NCBI RefSeq assembly: GCF_036173125.1
Contig: NZ_CP108054.1
Coordinates: 7,779,001-7,843,000 of the forward strand
Length of the DNA stretch: 64,000 bases
Reading direction: 5' to 3'
Source: Streptomyces sp. NBC_00286
Lineage (GTDB): Bacteria; Actinomycetota; Actinomycetes; Streptomycetales; Streptomycetaceae
Within the stretch, counting starts at the first letter, position 1. Every line of letters starts with the position of its first letter. The translations under genes and the position numbers were made by a program. The notes under the pieces are model-generated. The model ran no database searches and had not been told where the DNA came from. It was given only the letters and a program-made list of their open reading frames with translations. Shown here in pieces: positions 49,318-56,889 of this stretch.

Positions 49318-49503
49318 TGTTCTTCGCCCCCGCCGCCCCTGCCCGTCCCATCCCGGGGCCAGCCCCGGGCCCCGCTGGGGGCTGCGCGCCCCCAGACCCC
49401 CATCGGGGCTGCGCCCCTGGCCCCGCTCGGGGCGCTGCCCCGGACCCCGTTTCGGGGGCCAGCCCCCGGACCCCCGGTCCTCAAACGCCGGACGGGCTGA
49501 TTG
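49318..49503 (+). repeat. Composite interspersed repeat, copy A
   Basis: It begins TTCTTCGCCCCCGCCGCCCC, includes CCCGTCCCATCCC and several GGGGC/GCCCC stems, and ends CTCAAACGCCGGACGGGCTG. It is a diverged relative of 21411-21540, in the same orientation. No gene was found in 49231-49761. Confidence 0.78.
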
Positions 49504-49559
49504 TTCGCGGCTCGGGCTGACATTTCGCCGGACGGCTTTCCCCGGACGGCGCTGATTTC

Positions 49560-49750
49560 CGCCGGACGGGCTGAATTTCAGCCCGTCTGGGGGCACCTCT
49601 GGGGGCACCCCCAGCGGTAGCTGGGGGAGTTTGAGGACGAGGCCGCCAGGCCGATAGCGGGGGTCTGGGGGCTACGCCCCCAGCGGGGTCCAGGGGCGGA
49701 GCCCCTTGGTATGGGACGGGTAGGGGCGGCGGGGGCGAGAAAACCCGCGG
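49560..49750 (-). repeat. Composite interspersed repeat, copy B (inverted)
   Basis: Read on the minus strand it gives CCGCGGGTTTTCTCGCCCCC, CCCGTCCCATACCAAGGGGC, GGCGGCCTCGTCCTCAAA, a CTCCCCCAG/CTGGGGG palindrome insert, and ACGGGCTGAA. It faces copy A, and their ends meet in an 11-bp perfect palindrome at 49565-49587. Confidence 0.8.
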
Positions 49751-49761
49751 CCGCCGACCGG

Positions 49762-50637
49762 CTACTTCGGCACCCGGAACGTTTCTCCGTACATCGACCA
49801 CTCCAGCGGAGTGTCGAGGTCAAGATTCCCGTCGTACAGGAAACGCCGCTGTGCCGTATCGATTCGGCTCGTGTCGCGGTGGTGCTTCCGCGACTTCATC
49901 GCGTCGCGACGGATGTCCAGGAAGATGTCGAGGTACGGCTTCTCCTTGCCGCCCTGCGCAGGCGTGTCCGCCTCGGAGACGGCCCGCTCCCGCAGCCCGT
50001 AGAAGCCGGTCGCACCGGTGCCGGGACCGTGCATGACCATGGCGTCGTAGTAGATGAACTGACCGAGCGTACCGAGACCGTCGAGCTTGGCGAGGCGCAC
50101 CGCGGGCTCGAAGTAGACACGGTCGCGCTCGGCGTTCTGGGCCTCCTGGAAGGCCCTCACCTCCGCCTCCTTCTTCCAGGCCGCGGTGAAGCCGGGGTCC
50201 AGGCCCTCGTGGGAGTCCGTACCGTCCACCTTGCGCAGAGCGGGCAGATAACGCGCGAGCCCGTTGTCCGGGTGGGCCTTCGTATAGCGCTCCACGAGGA
50301 CGAGGAGATCGTGCGTACCCGTACAGAAGCCGACGATGCCCGCGGTGTAGCCCTGACCGTCGCCGATGTCCTCGATATAGCCGTACTGCTCACGCCACTT
50401 CAGCGTGGAGTTCTCCGCGCTGGTCACAAGCTTGTTGGCGAGCTCCTTCTTCTCCGGCGCGGCAAGCCCGGGCGGCAGATCCGCGATCACCGCGTCCTCG
50501 GCCGCCCGCCCGCTCGACTGCGAAGCCGACGGCCGTCCCTCGGAGCCGTCCGACTCCGTGTCGGGCGTGAAGAAGTAGACCGTAGCCGTCACAAGGACGG
50601 GCACGGCAGCGAACAACAGACAACCAGCACGCTTCAT
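49762..50637 (-). CDS. GH46 chitosanase, secreted
   Basis: A 291-residue endo-chitosanase splitting beta-1,4 links in chitosan. A hydrophobic signal or anchor follows the ATG (MKRAGCLLFAAVPVLVTATV). The GH46 core begins KKELANKLVTSAENSTLKW, with general acid Glu75, then YIEDIGDGQGYTAGIVGFCT with the second catalytic residue Asp93. NAERDRVYFEPAVRLAKLDG and GQFIYYDAMVMHGPG are conserved. The end, GNLDLDTPLEWSMYG, also matches. I recall a chitosanase next to gltD in S. coelicolor (SCO2024). Confidence 0.93.
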   Translation of the reverse strand: MKRAGCLLFAAVPVLVTATVYFFTPDTESDGSEGRPSASQSSGRAAEDAVIADLPPGLAAPEKKELANKLVTSAENSTLKWREQYGYIEDIGDGQGYTAGIVGFCTGTHDLLVLVERYTKAHPDNGLARYLPALRKVDGTDSHEGLDPGFTAAWKKEAEVRAFQEAQNAERDRVYFEPAVRLAKLDGLGTLGQFIYYDAMVMHGPGTGATGFYGLRERAVSEADTPAQGGKEKPYLDIFLDIRRDAMKSRKHHRDTSRIDTAQRRFLYDGNLDLDTPLEWSMYGETFRVPK

Positions 50638-50699
50638 GGCGCTCAGGGTACGTTCCGCCGTACGCCGGCTTGGCGAGTGGTTCCCCGAGCTAGGCTCCA

Positions 50700-50718
50700 T
50701 CGGTCAGCCCCTGACCGA
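50700..50718 (+). promoter_or_regulatory. 8-bp perfect palindrome just ahead of the VWA gene ribosome site
   Basis: TCGGTCAG-CCC-CTGACCGA ends directly before AAGGAG, the Shine-Dalgarno sequence of the gene starting at 50730. It may be an operator shared with the divergent chitosanase gene or a leader hairpin limiting translation. Its role is not known. Confidence 0.45.
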
Positions 50719-50729
50719 AAGGAGCCGGT

Positions 50730-51449
50730 GTGGCCGGGATCAGCCTCAGAAAGGTGGAGGAGACGGCGCCCGCGCTGGTCTCCCTCTACAAGAGCGCGGG
50801 AGCGAGCCTCGCCGAGCGGGGGCTGAGCGGACAGCGGGCCGCCGTCTATCTCGTCGTCGACTACTCGGGCTCGATGAAGCCGTACTACAAGGACGGCAGC
50901 GTACAGGCGCTCGCCGACCGGGTGCTGGGCCTCTCGGCGCACTTCGACGACGACGGGACCGTACCCGTGGTGTTCTTCTCCACGGACATCGACGCGGTGA
51001 CGGACATCGCGCTCGACAATCATCAGGGTCGTATCGAACAGATCGTCGCGGGCCTCGGCCACATGGGCAAGACCAGCTACCACCTGGCCATGGACGCGGT
51101 CATCGACCACTACCTGGACAGCGGCTCCAAGGACCCGGCCCTGGTCGTCTTCCAGACCGACGGCGGCCCGATCAACAAACTCGCCGCCGAGCGGTACCTG
51201 TGCAAGGCCGCGAAACTCCCCCTCTTCTGGCAGTTCATCGGCTTCGGCGACGCGACGAGCAAGCAGTTCGACTTCCTCCGCAAGCTCGACGAACTCGCGG
51301 TGCCGGGCAAGCGGATCGTCGACAACGCCGGTTTCTTCCACGCCGGTTCGGACCCGCGACGAGTCTCCGACCGCGAGTTGTACGACCGTCTGGTGGCCGA
51401 GTTCCCGCAGTGGCTGTCGGCGGCCCGGGCGCAGGGCATCGTCCACTGA
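50730..51449 (+). CDS. VWA-domain protein (TerF/TerY-like)
   Basis: A 239-residue von Willebrand A domain protein. Metal-ion-dependent adhesion residues are VYLVVDYSGSMKPYYKDGSV (DxSxS), the Thr in GKTSYHLAMDAVIDHY and the Asp in VVFQTDGGPINK. The close match to tellurium-resistance TerF/TerY VWA domains is family knowledge. No other ter genes are nearby. GTG start preceded by AAGGAG and a palindrome. Role unknown. Confidence 0.88.
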   Translation: MAGISLRKVEETAPALVSLYKSAGASLAERGLSGQRAAVYLVVDYSGSMKPYYKDGSVQALADRVLGLSAHFDDDGTVPVVFFSTDIDAVTDIALDNHQGRIEQIVAGLGHMGKTSYHLAMDAVIDHYLDSGSKDPALVVFQTDGGPINKLAAERYLCKAAKLPLFWQFIGFGDATSKQFDFLRKLDELAVPGKRIVDNAGFFHAGSDPRRVSDRELYDRLVAEFPQWLSAARAQGIVH

Positions 51450-51524
51450 CCGAGCGCTCGCCGCCCCGTTGGATTTGTGTGATCGTCGTGTCACTCTGGG
51501 AGGATCTGCGGCGAGAGGCGGCTT

Positions 51525-53171
51525 ATGGGCGCGCGATCGGCGGACCGGCACGGCAGCGGCGGGCGGCCGGTGCAGACGGGCAAGGGCGAGCGGCTGGCGG
51601 ACTGGGCCGACGGACGGCTCGGGGTCTACGGCCTTGCCAAGGCCCAGATGCGCAAGGTGTTCCCGGACCACCCGTCCTTCATGCTGGGTGAGATCTGCCT
51701 CTACACCTTCCTCATCCTGATCCTCACGGGCGTCTACCTCACCCTGTTCTTCGAGCCGAGCAGCGCCGAGACCGTCTACCACGGTTCGTACGAGCCCCTG
51801 AACGGCATCATCATGACCAGGGCGTACGAGTCCACGCTCGACATCAGCTTCGACGTACGCGGCGGACTCCTCATCCGGCAGATCCACCACTGGGCGGCGG
51901 TCGTGTTCGTCGCCGGGATGCTCATCCACATGATGCGGGTGTTCTTCACCGGGGCGTTCCGCAAGCCGCGCGAGCTGAACTGGCTGTTCGGCTGGACGCT
52001 GCTGTTCCTCGGCATCATCACCGGGCTGACCGGCTACTCGCTCCCCGACGATCTGCTCTCCGGCACGGGCCTGCGCTTCGCCCAGGGTGCGATCCTGTCG
52101 GTGCCGGTCGTGGGAACGTATCTCTCCTTCTTCCTCTTCGGCGGAGAGTTCCCGGGGGACGACATCATCGCCCGGCTGTACCCGATCCACATTCTGCTGC
52201 TGCCGGGGATCATGCTCGGCCTGGTGGTCGCCCATCTGATCCTGGTCTTCTACCACAAGCACACGCAGTTCCCCGGGCCCGGACGCGACCAGAAGTCCGT
52301 GGTCGGGATGCCGTTCCTGCCGGTCTATATGGCCAAGGCGGGCGGCTTCTTCTTCCTGGTCTTCGGTGTGCTGTCGGTGATGGGCGCGATCGCGACCATC
52401 AACCCCGTCTGGGCCATCGGCCCCTACCGCCCCGACCTGGTCGGCACGGGCGCCCAGCCCGACTGGTACCTCGGCTTCTCCGAGGGGCTGATCCGGGTGA
52501 TGCCGGCATGGGAGATCAACGCCTTCGGCCACACCCTGGCGCTCGGCGTCTTCATCCCCTTCTCCCTCTTCCCGCTGATCATGCTCGCGATCGGCGTCTA
52601 TCCGTTCATCGAAGCCTGGATCACCGGCGACAAACGCGAGCACCACATCCTGGACCGCCCGCGCAACGTCCCCACGCGCACCGGCCTCGGCGTCGCCTGG
52701 CTGAGTCTGTACGGGGTGCTGCTGATCGGCGGCGGCAACGACATCGTGGCCACGCGCTTCCATTTGTCGATCAACGTGATCACATGGTCCGTGCGGATCG
52801 GCTTCTTCGTGGTGCCCGTCCTCGCCTTCCTCATCACCAGACGGATCTGCCTCGGGCTGCAACGCCGCGACCGGGACAAAGTGCTGCACGGCAGGGAGTC
52901 CGGCACCATCAAACGACTGCCGAACGGCGAGTTCGTCGAAGTGCACGAACCGCTCTCGCAGGCCCAGCGCTACACCCTCACCCAGCACGAGCACGCCCCG
53001 CCGTACGAGGTGGGCCCGACTGTCGACGCCAACGGTGTCGTCCGGAAGGTCAGACCCACCGAGCGGCTGCGCGCCCGGCTCGCCCGCGTCATGTACGGGC
53101 CGAACACGCACGTCCCCAAACCGACCCCCGAGGAGTACCGGGAACTCACGAGCGGCGACCACCACCACTGA
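51525..53171 (+). CDS. Orphan cytochrome b (QcrB-like)
   Basis: A 548-residue protein related to actinobacterial QcrB of the cytochrome bc1 complex. Heme histidines are in LIRQIHHWAAVVFVAGMLIH and YPIHILLLPG...VVAHLILVFYHKH. The quinol-site motif reads QPDWYLGFSEG where mitochondrial cytochrome b has PEWY. About nine membrane helices precede a ~110-residue cytoplasmic tail. No qcrA or qcrC lies beside it, so it is a second copy outside the qcrCAB operon (inference). Its 3' end overlaps the convergent acyl-CoA dehydrogenase gene by 26 bp. Confidence 0.9.
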   Translation: MGARSADRHGSGGRPVQTGKGERLADWADGRLGVYGLAKAQMRKVFPDHPSFMLGEICLYTFLILILTGVYLTLFFEPSSAETVYHGSYEPLNGIIMTRAYESTLDISFDVRGGLLIRQIHHWAAVVFVAGMLIHMMRVFFTGAFRKPRELNWLFGWTLLFLGIITGLTGYSLPDDLLSGTGLRFAQGAILSVPVVGTYLSFFLFGGEFPGDDIIARLYPIHILLLPGIMLGLVVAHLILVFYHKHTQFPGPGRDQKSVVGMPFLPVYMAKAGGFFFLVFGVLSVMGAIATINPVWAIGPYRPDLVGTGAQPDWYLGFSEGLIRVMPAWEINAFGHTLALGVFIPFSLFPLIMLAIGVYPFIEAWITGDKREHHILDRPRNVPTRTGLGVAWLSLYGVLLIGGGNDIVATRFHLSINVITWSVRIGFFVVPVLAFLITRRICLGLQRRDRDKVLHGRESGTIKRLPNGEFVEVHEPLSQAQRYTLTQHEHAPPYEVGPTVDANGVVRKVRPTERLRARLARVMYGPNTHVPKPTPEEYRELTSGDHHH

Positions 53172-54117
53172 TCCCGCCGCCGAGCACCATGGCCCGGCAC
53201 TCGCCAGGACTGCCCCAGGCGGTCCGCAGGGCGCGGGCCTTGGTCAGCCACAGGGACAGGTCGTACTCCGCGGTGTAGCCGATCGCGCCATGCAGTTGCA
53301 GCGCCGTGCGCGCCGTCGCGTACGCCGCCTCACACGCCGTGACCTTGGCCGCGGCGACGTCCGCCGGGTCCATGGACAGCGCGGCGCCGAAGACGAGCGG
53401 GCACGCGAACTCCAACGCGATCTTCGCATCGGCCAGTTGATGCTTGACCGCCTGAAACGAGCCGATGGGCACGCCGAACTGGTGGCGCTGCTTGACGTAC
53501 GCGACCGTCGTGTCGAGGAGCGCGAGTCCCACCCCCAACGCCTGGGCGGCGGTGGCGAGCCGGGCCCAGGTGAGGGCCCGGGGGAGGGGCGGGTTCCTGG
53601 CGAGGAGTTCACCGCCGGGGTCGAGGCGCGTGAGGCGGCGGGCCGGGTCCAGGGACATACGCACCGGGCCGTGTCCGGGGGCCAGTCGCAGTTCCTTGGC
53701 GCCGACCGCGAGGAGGACCGTGGCCATGTCACCGTCCAGGGCGTACGAACCCTCCGGCGCCACCGTCGCGATCACCTCGCCGGACGCCAGGGCTGGGAGC
53801 AGCCGCTTGGCGGCCTCCAGTTCGTTGAGCAGCACGGCCGCCGCGACCGTCTCCACCAGGGGCCCCGGCACCGCATGCCGCCCCAACTCCACGAAGGCCA
53901 CGGCCAGTTCGACGGGTAGCGGCCCCACTCCCTCGTACGCCTCGGGAACCGCCAGCGCGAAGACCCCCGCGTCGGCGATACGACGCCACAGCGCGCGCCC
54001 GGCCGTGGGGTCCCCGGCGCTCCAGGACCGTATGACCGACGGCGTGTCCGCGGCCGTCAGCATCGCGTCCAGCGAGCGGGCGAAGGCCTGCTGCTCGTCG
54101 TCGAGGAGGAAGCGCAT
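53146..54117 (-). CDS. ipdE2: Acyl-CoA dehydrogenase, IpdE2-like subunit
   Basis: A 323-residue short acyl-CoA dehydrogenase fold: FLLDDEQQAFARSLDAMLTA at the start, KQRHQFGVPIGSFQAVKHQL in the FAD/dimer region, and LQLHGAIGYTAEYDLSLWLT. The length matches IpdE2 (FadE33, ~318 residues), which pairs with IpdE1 as a heteromeric enzyme in HIP breakdown. Its ATG shares one base with the upstream dehydrogenase stop (TGATG), as expected for a two-subunit enzyme. IpdE2 rather than FadE32 cannot be settled here. Confidence 0.78.
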   Translation of the reverse strand: MRFLLDDEQQAFARSLDAMLTAADTPSVIRSWSAGDPTAGRALWRRIADAGVFALAVPEAYEGVGPLPVELAVAFVELGRHAVPGPLVETVAAAVLLNELEAAKRLLPALASGEVIATVAPEGSYALDGDMATVLLAVGAKELRLAPGHGPVRMSLDPARRLTRLDPGGELLARNPPLPRALTWARLATAAQALGVGLALLDTTVAYVKQRHQFGVPIGSFQAVKHQLADAKIALEFACPLVFGAALSMDPADVAAAKVTACEAAYATARTALQLHGAIGYTAEYDLSLWLTKARALRTAWGSPGECRAMVLGGGISGGGRRS

Positions 54118-55268
54118 CAGCGGCGTCCCTTCGGCAGGCCGAGCAGGCGCTCGGCGATGATGTCGCGCTGGATCTCGTTGGTACCGGCGTAGACGGGACC
54201 GGCGAGCGAGAAGACGTAGCCCTCGCTCCAGTCGGTATCCGCCAGCTCGCCCTCCGGGCCCAGCAGATCGAGCGCCGTCTCGTGCAGGGCGATGTCGTAC
54301 TCGGACCAGAAGACCTTGTTCAGGCTGGACTCGGGACCCAGGGGCTCGCCCTGGAGGAAGCGGGAGGCATGGGCGTAGGTGAAGAGCTGGTACGCACGGG
54401 CGCCGATCATCGCGTCGGCCACGCGGTCGCGCAGGGCCGTGTCGGTGGAGTCGCCGTGGGTGTGCCACAGGTCGATGAGCCGGTCGGCGGCGGCCAGGAA
54501 ACGGCCGGGGGAGCGGAGGGTCAGTCCGCGTTCGTTGCCCGCTGTCGACATGGCGACCCGCCAGCCCTGGCCGGGCTCGCCGATCACGTCCTCGTCCGGC
54601 ACGAAGACCTCGTCCAGGAAGAGCTCCGCGAAGGCCGGCTTTCCGTCGAGGCGGCCTATGGGGCGGACGGTGACGCCCGGCGCGCGCAGGTCGAACATCA
54701 CATAGGTGAGCCCCTGGTGGGGCTTCGGGGTGTCGGGCTCACTGCGGAACAGGCCGAACGCGCGGTCGGCGAACGCGGCCCGCGACGACCACGTCTTCTG
54801 CCCGCTCAACAGCCAGCCACCGTCCGTGCGCACCGCCCTCGACCTGAGCGAGGCCAGGTCCGAACCGGCCTCGGGCTCGGACCACGCCTGCGCCCAGATC
54901 ACCTCGCCGGACGCCATGGGCGGCAGGATCCGGGCGCGCTGCTCCTCGGTGCCGTGGTCGAAGAGGGTGGGGGCGAGGAGGCTGATGCCGTTCTGGCTGA
55001 CGCGGCCGGGGGCGCCCGCCGCGTAGTACTCCTCCTCGAAGATCAGCCACTTGAGGAGGCCGACGCTCCGCCCACCGTACTCGGCCGGCCAGGACACCAC
55101 CGACCAGCGGTCCGCGGCCAGTTCGGCCTCCCACGCGCGGTGCGCCGCGAAGCCCTCCTCGGTCTCCAGGGAGGGGAGGGGCGCGGGCGGTACATGCGCG
55201 GCGAGCCAGGCCCTGGCCTCGGCGCGGAACGCCTCGTCGGCGGGGGAGTGGTCCAGGTCCACGGTCAC
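54117..55268 (-). CDS. ipdE1: Acyl-CoA dehydrogenase, IpdE1-like subunit
   Basis: A 383-residue dehydrogenase starting at GTG behind AAGGAAGG. Signs: WPAEYGGRSVGLLKWLIFEE, the FAD loop WAQAWSEPEAGSDLASLRSR, LSGQKTWSSRAAFADRAFGL, and AGPVYAGTNEIQRDIIAERL near the end. The length and neighbours fit IpdE1 (FadE30), which with IpdE2 dehydrogenates a 5-oxo HIP-CoA intermediate. Both subunit genes are driven from the divergent promoter that carries the KstR2-like operator at 55355-55374. Confidence 0.82.
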   Translation of the reverse strand: MTVDLDHSPADEAFRAEARAWLAAHVPPAPLPSLETEEGFAAHRAWEAELAADRWSVVSWPAEYGGRSVGLLKWLIFEEEYYAAGAPGRVSQNGISLLAPTLFDHGTEEQRARILPPMASGEVIWAQAWSEPEAGSDLASLRSRAVRTDGGWLLSGQKTWSSRAAFADRAFGLFRSEPDTPKPHQGLTYVMFDLRAPGVTVRPIGRLDGKPAFAELFLDEVFVPDEDVIGEPGQGWRVAMSTAGNERGLTLRSPGRFLAAADRLIDLWHTHGDSTDTALRDRVADAMIGARAYQLFTYAHASRFLQGEPLGPESSLNKVFWSEYDIALHETALDLLGPEGELADTDWSEGYVFSLAGPVYAGTNEIQRDIIAERLLGLPKGRR

Positions 55269-55270
55269 CT

Positions 55271-55320
55271 TCCTTGGAGTTCCTTGGAGTTCCTTGGAGT
55301 TCCTCAGCGTTCCTCGGAAT
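55271..55320. repeat. 10-bp tandem repeat in the ipdE1 leader
   Basis: TCCTTGGAGT occurs three times exactly (55271-55300), followed by two degenerate units (TCCTCAGCGT, TCCTCGGAAT). On the coding strand each unit carries AAGGA, a Shine-Dalgarno core; the nearest lies just before the GTG start. Confidence 0.85.
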
Positions 55321-55354
55321 CCATCGAGGCTCCGCGAAGCGAAAAACGGCCTTC

Positions 55355-55374
55355 CCTAACAAGTGTTTGGTAGG
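55355..55374. promoter_or_regulatory. KstR2-like operator, ipdE1/ipdF divergent promoter
   Basis: CCTAACAAGTGTTTGGTAGG contains AACAAGTGTTTGGT (55358-55371), which fits the mycobacterial KstR2 consensus AnCAAGnnCTTGnT at all but one fixed position. It lies 14 bp before the ipdF-like start and 87 bp before the ipdE1 start. A related site is at 62145-62161. The repressor gene is three positions away. Function is inference. Confidence 0.78.
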
Positions 55375-55387
55375 TTAGCGTGGCTCC

Positions 55388-56173
55388 ATGACAGACGTCG
55401 AGGGTCCGGCGTACGTGCCAGGACACGGGCTGCTGAAGGGGCGTACGGCCGTCATCACCGCCGCCGCGGGCGCGGGGATAGGCGGCGCCACGGCACGCCG
55501 CTTCCTGGAGGAGGGTGCGCGCGTACTGATCAGCGACGCGCACGCACGGCGACTGAAGGAGTACGAGGGGGAGCTGGCGGCCGAGTTCGAGGGGGTCGCG
55601 GCGCTCGCCTGCGACGTCACCGACGAGGCGCAGGTGCAGGCGCTCTTCGACACCGCCCTGCAGCTGCACGGGCGGCTGGACATCGTGGTCAACAACGCCG
55701 GTCTGGGCGGGACTTCGGACCTCGTCGACATGACGGACGAGCAGTGGTCGAGGGTGCTCGACGTGACGCTGAACGGGACGTTCCGGTGCGTACGCGCGGC
55801 CCTGCGGGCCTTCCGCGACGGTGGACACGGTGGCGTGATCGTCAACAACGCCTCCGTCGTCGGCTGGCGCGCCCAGGTCGGCCAGGCGCACTACGCCGCC
55901 GCGAAGGCGGGCGTGATGGCGCTGACCCGGTGCGCGGCCGTGGAGGCGGCCGAGTACGGGGTGCGGGTGAACGCCGTGTCGCCCAGCCTCGCCATGCACC
56001 CCCACCTCGTGAAGGTCACCAGCCCCGAACTGCTGGAGGAGCTCACCGAGCGCGAGGCCTTCGGGCGGTATGCCGAGCCCTGGGAGGTGGCCAACGTGAT
56101 CGTGTTCCTCGCGTCCGGCTATTCCTCGTACATGACGGGCGAGGTCGTCTCCGTCAGCAGCCAACACGCCTAG
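55388..56173 (+). CDS. ipdF: SDR, IpdF-like (5-hydroxy-HIP-CoA dehydrogenase)
   Basis: A 261-residue SDR with cofactor motif VITAAAGAGIGGATARRFLE and NNAGLGGTSDLVDMTDEQWS. The active site is NNASVVGWRAQVGQAHYAAA with K following, and the C-terminus is EVVSVSSQHA. These stretches agree with what I recall of mycobacterial IpdF (Rv3559c), which oxidises the 5-hydroxyl of HIP-CoA. It is the first gene right of the operator, with the kstR2-like gene 22 bp downstream. Confidence 0.82.
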   Translation: MTDVEGPAYVPGHGLLKGRTAVITAAAGAGIGGATARRFLEEGARVLISDAHARRLKEYEGELAAEFEGVAALACDVTDEAQVQALFDTALQLHGRLDIVVNNAGLGGTSDLVDMTDEQWSRVLDVTLNGTFRCVRAALRAFRDGGHGGVIVNNASVVGWRAQVGQAHYAAAKAGVMALTRCAAVEAAEYGVRVNAVSPSLAMHPHLVKVTSPELLEELTEREAFGRYAEPWEVANVIVFLASGYSSYMTGEVVSVSSQHA

Positions 56174-56195
56174 GACGACAGACGACAATGGAACC

Positions 56196-56807
56196 GTGCC
56201 TACGAAGAAGAAGCCCCAGGTGACCGCCTCGCCCGCCAGGCGCAGTGAACTCCTCGGCACCGCCGCCGAGGTCTTCGCCGAGCAGGGCTACAACGCCACC
56301 ACCGTCCGCAAGATCGCCGACCACGCGGGCATGCTCGCGGGCAGCCTCTACTACCACTTCGACTCCAAGGAATCGATGCTGGAAGAGATCCTGCGGACCT
56401 TCCTGGACGAGCTGTGGGACGGGTACGACACCGTCCTGGATGCCGAGCTCGGGCCCCGGGAGACGCTGGAGGCCCTGGTCATCGAGTCCTTCCGGGAGAT
56501 CGACCGGCACCGCGCGGCCGTCGCCATCTACCAGAAGGAGTCCAAGCACCTGGTGTCGCAGGAGCGCTTCGCGTTCCTCGCCGACTCGCAGCGCAAGTTC
56601 GAGAAGGCCTGGCTGAGCACGCTGGAGCGGGGGGTGGCCGCCGAGGTGTTCCGGGCGGACCTCGACATACGGCTCACCTACCGGTTCGTCCGCGACACGG
56701 TGTGGGTCGCCGCGTCCTGGTACCGGCCCGGCGGACAGCACGGCCCCGAGGAGATCGCCCGGCAGTACCTGTCGATGGTGCTGGACGGGATCGCAGTACG
56801 TACGTAA
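56196..56807 (+). CDS. kstR2: TetR-family repressor, KstR2-like
   Basis: A 203-residue regulator. The DNA-binding helix-turn-helix is TAAEVFAEQGYNATTVRKIA with LAGSLYYHFDSKESMLEEIL. The ligand domain contains FREIDRHRAAVAIYQKESKH and ends FVRDTVWVAASWYRPGG, very close to the matching segment I recall for M. tuberculosis KstR2. KstR2 represses HIP-catabolism genes and is released by HIP-CoA. GTG start. It sits between ipdF and fadA6, as in mycobacteria. Confidence 0.85.
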   Translation: MPTKKKPQVTASPARRSELLGTAAEVFAEQGYNATTVRKIADHAGMLAGSLYYHFDSKESMLEEILRTFLDELWDGYDTVLDAELGPRETLEALVIESFREIDRHRAAVAIYQKESKHLVSQERFAFLADSQRKFEKAWLSTLERGVAAEVFRADLDIRLTYRFVRDTVWVAASWYRPGGQHGPEEIARQYLSMVLDGIAVRT

Positions 56808-56889
56808 CCGAACTGGGTCGCACCGGATCGACCTCGAACCGGACCGACCGTAGCCGAACTGGATCGACTTGATCTGACTGGGAGTTGTC

